DNA from: Lactiplantibacillus modestisalitolerans
GTDB lineage: Bacteria; Bacillota; Bacilli; Lactobacillales; Lactobacillaceae
Assembly: GCF_005405425.1 (NCBI RefSeq)
Contig: NZ_BJEA01000008.1
Span: 118,384-182,383, forward strand
Length of the DNA stretch: 64,000 nucleotides
Reading direction: 5' to 3'
The notes under the pieces are model-generated. The model was not told where the DNA came from, did not search any database, and saw only the letters and a list, made by a program, of their open reading frames with translations. Position numbers and translations under genes: made by a program. Shown here in pieces: positions 59,253-64,000 of the stretch. Position 1 is the stretch's first letter, and each line of letters opens with the position of its first letter.

Positions 59253-61970
59253 ATGACCAAGAAAAAAGTCTTCATTATTTCCCATAGCCACTGGGACCGC
59301 GAATGGTACATGCCGTTTGAACAGCATCACATGCGCCTAGTGACCTTGATTGACGACCTCTTAGACCTCTTTAAAAACGATCCCGACTTTGACAGTTTTC
59401 ACTTGGATGGTCAAATGATCGCCCTCGACGACTACTTGGCCGTCCGTCCCGAACGGAAACCCGAACTAGCCGCTGCGATTCGGGCGGGTAAGCTACAAAT
59501 TGGGCCGTTCTATATTTTGCAGGATGACTTTTTAATTAGCCCCGAATCCAACGTGCGTAACATGGTGATTGGCCGCGACGAGGCCCGTCAGTACGGCCAA
59601 GAAGTGTCGCTGGGATACTTCCCGGATACCTTCGGAAACATGGGCCAAACACCGCAGATGATGGCGCTCGCTAACCTTAAAACGGCGGCATTTGGCCGCG
59701 GTGTCACCCCGACCGGCTTCAATAATCAGGTGAGCGACGCCGACTACGAGTCGCAGTATTCCGAGATGTGGTGGCAAGGCCCCGATGGGACGAAGATTCT
59801 GGGCCTGCTCTTTGCCAACTGGTACAGCAATGGGAACGAAATCCCGGTTGAACGCACGGCGGCCAAGGCGTTCTGGGACCAGAAGCTGGCGGATGCTGAG
59901 AAGTTTGCGTCAACCGATAATTTATTAATGATGAACGGGGTCGACCACGAGCCGGTCCAGCAAGACGTTACCGCGGCGATTAAGGTCGCCAACGAGTTAT
60001 ATCCGGATTACGAGTTCGTGCAGTCGAACTTTCCGGACTATTTGCAGGCACTTAGCGCGACGTTGCCGGCCGACCTCAGCACGATTCACGGCGAGCTGAC
60101 CAGTCAGGAAACCGACGGCTGGTACACGCTAGCGAACACGGCCTCTAGTCGGGTGTACCTCAAGCAGGAAAATACCCGCACGGAACGCCTGTTGGAAAAT
60201 CAGGCCGAACCGCTGGCGACGATGGCTTATCCGGCCGGCGATTATCCGCACGACCGGCTACGTTACGCGTGGAAGCTCCTGCTCCAAAATCACCCGCACG
60301 ATAGTATTTGCGGCTGCTCCGTTGATGAGGTTCACCGCGAAATGCTGACCAGGTACGCCAAGTCGCAGGAGGTCGCGCGGTTCGTGGCTCAGGACGCACT
60401 GGCAACGCTGGCAGCTAAAATTACTACCAATAATTTTGTGCCCGGTGCCCGGCCGTTTATCGTGGTGAATACGAGTGGCTACGCGAAGGGCGGGTTGACC
60501 GAAGTGACCGTTGCTTGGGCCCGGCGTAACTTCAGTGATGCCGGGACGATTCAGGAGCAACGTGCCGAACTAGAACAGGAACTGGCGGCCCTACCACCAC
60601 TAGAAGTCGTTAATGCTCAGGGTGAACCGGTGCCGTACCGCTTAGTATCGAAAGCGGTCAATTTTCACTACGACCTACCCAAGGATGGTTTTCGGGTGCC
60701 GTACCAATCCATTGACCTGACGCTGGCGTTCAGTGTGACGACCTTGCCAGCCTTCGGGTGGAAAACCCTGGCACTACAAGCCGCGGCAACGCCGGCCGCA
60801 CCAATTGCACCGGTTGAAGCCAACCCGCGGGAAATTAGCAACGCCTGGGTCAAGTTAGTGGTTGAAGCCGACGGTAGCTTAACGATTACCAACCGGGAAA
60901 CGGGCCGTAGTTACCATCAAATGTTGGTCTTTGAAGATACCGGCGACATGGGTAACGAGTACATTTACCGTCAAACGGCCGATAATCAAGCTATTTTGTC
61001 GACGGACTTTCCAAGCCACGTCCGGTTGATTCACGCGGACGGGGTGGGGACCGAAATTGAATTGGTTAACGAATTACAAATTCCAGTCGCGGCGGATGCC
61101 ACCTTAGCAAAGGAGGCGCAAGCGGTCGTCGACATCACGGCCAGAACCGCACACCGGTCCCCAACGGTTGCGCCACTGACGATTACGACCCGCATTCGGC
61201 TGGGACAGTACAGTCGCCAGATTAAATTTGAATCACACCTGAATAATCAAATGGACGATCACCGCTTACGGGTGCGGTTCACGACCGCTTTAAACACAAC
61301 GGTTAATGCGACCGATTCAATCTACGAAACGGCTGTCCGGCCCAACCGCCCGGCTGCTACGTGGCAAAATCCGACCAATCCCCAACACCAGCAAGCCTTT
61401 ACTAGCCTGGCGGACGACCACGACGGGGTGACGATCGGTAACTTCGGCCTCAACGAATACGAAATCTTACCGGCCGATAACACCATCGCGCTAACACTTC
61501 TGCGGTGTGTGGGCGAAATGGGCGACTGGGGCTACTTCCCAACGCCAGAAGCCCAGTGTCACGGTGATTTTACGTTCCATTATAGTTTGGAACTAACTGA
61601 CGGCAGTCAAACGCAGCGCTACCGGAGCTACCAACGGGCCCGCAACGCGCAGGTGCCGTTTAGTGTCATTGCCACCGACCGCCACGCTGGGCTGTTGCCG
61701 ACTAACGGGCAGTACCTTGAACTGAACACGGATACCTTTGCGGTAACGAGCTTGAAACGCGCCAACGCTTCAACTGGCTGGACGTTGCGCGGGTACAATT
61801 TGGGTCAGACGGCAACTGACTTAGCGGTTCAATGTTGCGGGCAAACGCCACGAGCAGTTAATTTCTTTGAAGAACCACTAACCGCAACCCCCGTTGATCA
61901 ACTCGCACCGGCTGAAATTAAGACGCTGCTTTTTGCGGACTGTTCGCAACCAACTGATCATTGCGAGTAA
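59253..61970 (+). CDS. GH38 alpha-mannosidase
   Basis: The 905-residue enzyme belongs to GH38, zinc-dependent retaining alpha-mannosidases that usually cleave alpha-1,3 (and alpha-1,6) linkages. The N-terminal SHSHWDREWYMPFE supplies His13 and Asp15, likely zinc ligands. GYFPDTFGNMGQTPQ (about 112-126) carries the region of the nucleophile, and HPHDSICGCSVDEVHREM (about 348-365) is a late family motif. The large beta-sandwich C-terminal half is normal. It is cytoplasmic, between GH125 and GH1 genes, and completes a set of three mannosidases with different linkage preferences. Confidence 0.94.
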   Translation: MTKKKVFIISHSHWDREWYMPFEQHHMRLVTLIDDLLDLFKNDPDFDSFHLDGQMIALDDYLAVRPERKPELAAAIRAGKLQIGPFYILQDDFLISPESNVRNMVIGRDEARQYGQEVSLGYFPDTFGNMGQTPQMMALANLKTAAFGRGVTPTGFNNQVSDADYESQYSEMWWQGPDGTKILGLLFANWYSNGNEIPVERTAAKAFWDQKLADAEKFASTDNLLMMNGVDHEPVQQDVTAAIKVANELYPDYEFVQSNFPDYLQALSATLPADLSTIHGELTSQETDGWYTLANTASSRVYLKQENTRTERLLENQAEPLATMAYPAGDYPHDRLRYAWKLLLQNHPHDSICGCSVDEVHREMLTRYAKSQEVARFVAQDALATLAAKITTNNFVPGARPFIVVNTSGYAKGGLTEVTVAWARRNFSDAGTIQEQRAELEQELAALPPLEVVNAQGEPVPYRLVSKAVNFHYDLPKDGFRVPYQSIDLTLAFSVTTLPAFGWKTLALQAAATPAAPIAPVEANPREISNAWVKLVVEADGSLTITNRETGRSYHQMLVFEDTGDMGNEYIYRQTADNQAILSTDFPSHVRLIHADGVGTEIELVNELQIPVAADATLAKEAQAVVDITARTAHRSPTVAPLTITTRIRLGQYSRQIKFESHLNNQMDDHRLRVRFTTALNTTVNATDSIYETAVRPNRPAATWQNPTNPQHQQAFTSLADDHDGVTIGNFGLNEYEILPADNTIALTLLRCVGEMGDWGYFPTPEAQCHGDFTFHYSLELTDGSQTQRYRSYQRARNAQVPFSVIATDRHAGLLPTNGQYLELNTDTFAVTSLKRANASTGWTLRGYNLGQTATDLAVQCCGQTPRAVNFFEEPLTATPVDQLAPAEIKTLLFADCSQPTDHCE

Positions 61971-61997
61971 CGCCATCTAATGGAAGGAACGAAAACC

Positions 61998-63383
61998 ATG
62001 ACGACATTTCCGAGTACTTTTATGTGGGGCGCGGCAACGTCCGGCCCGCAAACGGAAGGCAACTTCCATAAACCGCACCAAAACGTTTTTGATTACTGGT
62101 ACGCGACCGACCCGGCGGCCTTTGACGCCGGCGTGGGGCCGGATACGGCTTCCAACTTCTATAACGACTATGAGCACGATCTAGAACTAATGGCCCAAGC
62201 GGGAATTAAGGGCCTGCGCACGTCGATTCAATGGACGCGCCTGATTGCTGATTTTGAAACCGGCGAAGTTGATCCGGACGGGGCGGCCTTTTATAATCGG
62301 GTGATCGATGCCATGCTGGCGCACGGGATTCGGCCGTATTTAAATTTGCACCACTTTGATTTACCGGTTGAACTCTATCAGCAGTATGGTGGCTGGGAAT
62401 CTAAACACGTCGTTGACTTATTCGTTAAGTTTGCCACCCAGTGTTTCAAGCTCTTTGGTGACCGGGTCGACGACTGGTACACTTTCAACGAACCCAAAGT
62501 GGTGGTGGACGGCCAGTACTTGTACGGTTGGCACTACCCGTGTTTAACGGATGGCCCCAAGGCGGTTCAGGTTGCATACAATATGAACCTCGCGTCGGCG
62601 AAGGCGATTGCGGCGTTTCGTCAGTTGTATCCCGAAACCACCAAACAAATTGGGATTATTCTGAACTTAACACCGGCCTACGCCGCGTCGACGGATCCCG
62701 CGGACCAGGCTGCCGCGCGCTTTGCGGAATTGTGGTCTAACAACCTGTTCTTGGATCCGGCGGTTCGCGGGCATTTTCCAGCGGAGCTGGTGGCGACCTT
62801 GAAACAAGACGAGGTCCTCTGGGACGCGACCGCCGCGGAACTCGCCATTATCGCCGCCAATCCGGTCGACGTCCTGGGCGTTAATTACTATCATCCAGTT
62901 CGCGTGCAGCGCCCGGACGTCAGCCCGAAGAGCCTGCAGCCCTGGCTACCCGACATTTACTTCAAGGAGTACGCCATGCCGGGCCGGGTTATGAACGTAG
63001 ACCGCGGGTGGGAAATCTACCCGCAGGCGCTAACGGATATTGCCGATAACCTGCGGCTGAACTACCACAACATTCCGTGGTTCGTTTCGGAGAACGGGAT
63101 GGGCGTTGCCGGTGAGGAGCGCTTCCTGAACGGCGTGGGCGTCGTCCAGGACGATTACCGGATCGCGTTTATGAAGGACCACCTGGAGGCGCTAGCCAAA
63201 GGAATGGCGGCGGGCTCTGATTGTCGGGGCTACTTTGTTTGGAGCGGGATTGATTGTTGGTCGTGGAATCACGCCTACCATAACCGTTACGGTCTGATTC
63301 GAAATGACATTCATACGCAAACGAAGACGTTGAAAAAGTCGGCGGCCTGGTACGCGAAGCTGAGTGCGACGAATCAACTGTGA
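61998..63383 (+). CDS. GH1 beta-glycosidase (candidate beta-mannosidase or beta-glucosidase)
   Basis: The 461-residue GH1 enzyme starts at ATG 61998 behind GGAAGGA; ATG 61980 overlaps that site. The acid/base Glu165 lies in FNEPKVV and the nucleophile Glu365 in SENGMG. The C-terminal loop reads WSWNHAYHNRYGL, which is unlike the canonical 6-phospho-beta-glucosidase loop. In this operon the likely task is the beta-linked mannose or GlcNAc left after the alpha-mannosidases (Man-beta-1,4-GlcNAc). That is inference; a general beta-glucosidase or phospho-glucosidase is possible. Confidence 0.8.
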   Translation: MTTFPSTFMWGAATSGPQTEGNFHKPHQNVFDYWYATDPAAFDAGVGPDTASNFYNDYEHDLELMAQAGIKGLRTSIQWTRLIADFETGEVDPDGAAFYNRVIDAMLAHGIRPYLNLHHFDLPVELYQQYGGWESKHVVDLFVKFATQCFKLFGDRVDDWYTFNEPKVVVDGQYLYGWHYPCLTDGPKAVQVAYNMNLASAKAIAAFRQLYPETTKQIGIILNLTPAYAASTDPADQAAARFAELWSNNLFLDPAVRGHFPAELVATLKQDEVLWDATAAELAIIAANPVDVLGVNYYHPVRVQRPDVSPKSLQPWLPDIYFKEYAMPGRVMNVDRGWEIYPQALTDIADNLRLNYHNIPWFVSENGMGVAGEERFLNGVGVVQDDYRIAFMKDHLEALAKGMAAGSDCRGYFVWSGIDCWSWNHAYHNRYGLIRNDIHTQTKTLKKSAAWYAKLSATNQL

Positions 63384-63592
63384 ATGTTTGCGGTTAGCTC
63401 GTGATAACCGAAACGCTGCGATAAGTTGCGGCAGTAAACGTTGGTAGGGCCGACTGGACTAGCTGGAACGGATGCGAGCGTGTGCCGAAAGTCGGCTAGC
63501 TGGTGCGCGTTTTGGCTATTAACATGCGGCAACGCACAAGAGACTATGACTTATGTCGCAGCCTCCAATAATGAGTAATGATTATTGAAGAA

Positions 63593-63640
63593 AAACGCTC
63601 GCTGGTAACGCGCTTAGACGATTGCCGGTGAGCGCTTTTA
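63593..63640 (+). terminator. Terminator of the mannosidase operon
   Basis: A GCTCGCTGG/CCGGTGAGC stem extended by flanking pairs, with a loop of about 20 bases, is followed by TTTT. It ends the GH125-GH38-GH1 transcript, about 210 bases after the GH1 stop. Confidence 0.65.
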
Positions 63641-63670
63641 GGTGTAAATCATTTTTTTATGCGAAAATAG

Positions 63671-63699
63671 TTGACAAGGGGCGTTTCAATTGGTAAATT
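63671..63699 (+). promoter_or_regulatory. rRNA-type promoter 1
   Basis: TTGACA (63671-63676), 17 bp, TAAATT (63694-63699). First of three tandem promoters pointing out of the window. Confidence 0.7.
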
Positions 63700-63777
63700 A
63701 GTAAACGCTGCTGCAACGAGTAACGGCGGTGATAAGCATATTAATTGGGAACCATTAAAATTAATTTTAATTAATCC

Positions 63778-63806
63778 TTGACTTATTATTAGGTCCTTGA
63801 TATGAT
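63778..63806 (+). promoter_or_regulatory. rRNA-type promoter 2
   Basis: TTGACT (63778-63783), 17 bp, TATGAT (63801-63806), with an AT-rich upstream element (TTAATTTTAATTAATCC). Confidence 0.7.
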
Positions 63807-63868
63807 TGTTTCTGTTGTCGTCACGGCAACCATGACATGTTAATCGTTAATAACTTTGAAAAAAGTTG

Positions 63869-63897
63869 TTGACATGATTTGATTGAGATGTTATGAT
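63869..63897 (+). promoter_or_regulatory. rRNA-type promoter 3
   Basis: TTGACA (63869-63874), 17 bp, TATGAT (63892-63897). It is the one nearest to the leader. Confidence 0.75.
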
Positions 63898-63904
63898 AAT
63901 TAAG

Positions 63905-64000
63905 TTGCGTTAAGGAAATGACGTAACGAATTAGACCTTTGAAAACTGAACAAAGTTTCGACGAATCAAATGTGTAGGGTCTCTTGATTTTGAATCGAGA
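63905..64000 (+). other. Leader of a probable 16S rRNA operon (3' truncated by the window)
   Basis: The bases after the third promoter contain TTTGAAAACTGAACAAAG, typical of rRNA operon leaders and spacers in lactobacilli. The 16S gene itself would start beyond base 64000. Confidence 0.6.

Overview
The window looks like the replication-origin-proximal part of a lactobacillus chromosome. It begins one codon into rnpA and continues rnpA-yidC-jag-mnmE-mnmG, the usual order beside oriC in Firmicutes, and it carries three perfect 16-bp ParB sites (parS), which cluster around oriC. AdhE, phenolic acid decarboxylase with PadR, a PepC-type peptidase, LPXTG proteins and Rex/CcpA-type operators fit Lactobacillaceae. 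A Levilactobacillus-like genus is my guess from overall flavour and is not proven.

Layout. 1-13.1 kb: housekeeping genes (RNA processing, membrane insertion, tRNA modification, signal peptidase, peptidase), DegV, a GNAT enzyme, and a complete T-box riboswitch that now leads only a 35-codon ORF before a hydratase-like gene. 13.1-19.9 kb: two copies of a cassette made of an LPXTG surface protein plus a WYL-type regulator. One regulator copy is frameshifted by six tandem copies of a 7-bp repeat, which suggests phase variation. 20-24 kb: a Ugp-like ABC importer. 24.3-31.8 kb: padA/padR, a universal stress protein, adhE behind Rex-like operators, and three regulators. 32-35.7 kb: a heterodimeric ABC exporter.

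35.8-63.4 kb is the main discovery. It is a roughly 28-kb locus for import and intracellular dismantling of mannose- and GlcNAc-containing glycans. It encodes an AraC regulator, GH20 hexosaminidase, an LplB/LplC-type importer with its binding lipoprotein, GH13, YesL, two YesM-type kinases and one YesN-type response regulator, a ROK sugar kinase, an MsmK-type ATPase, GH92, GH125 and GH38 alpha-mannosidases, a GH1 enzyme and an AraR-type (GntR/LacI) repressor. None of the glycosidases has a visible signal peptide, so the model is uptake of intact oligosaccharide, cytoplasmic trimming and phosphorylation of the released hexose. Several cre-like (CcpA) sites lie in front of these genes. The set resembles the N-glycan-processing genes known from Streptococcus pneumoniae.

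The glycan locus is punctuated by long structured repeats. Four ~169-bp elements have terminal stems that covary between copies, and two 193-bp elements lie in inverted orientation around the GH13-YesL-kinase-ROK module together with a perfect 33-bp inverted repeat. A separate intergenic repeat family occurs at 1.2, 7.4 and 31.8 kb. The window ends with three tandem promoters and the leader of what is probably an rRNA operon starting just beyond base 64000.
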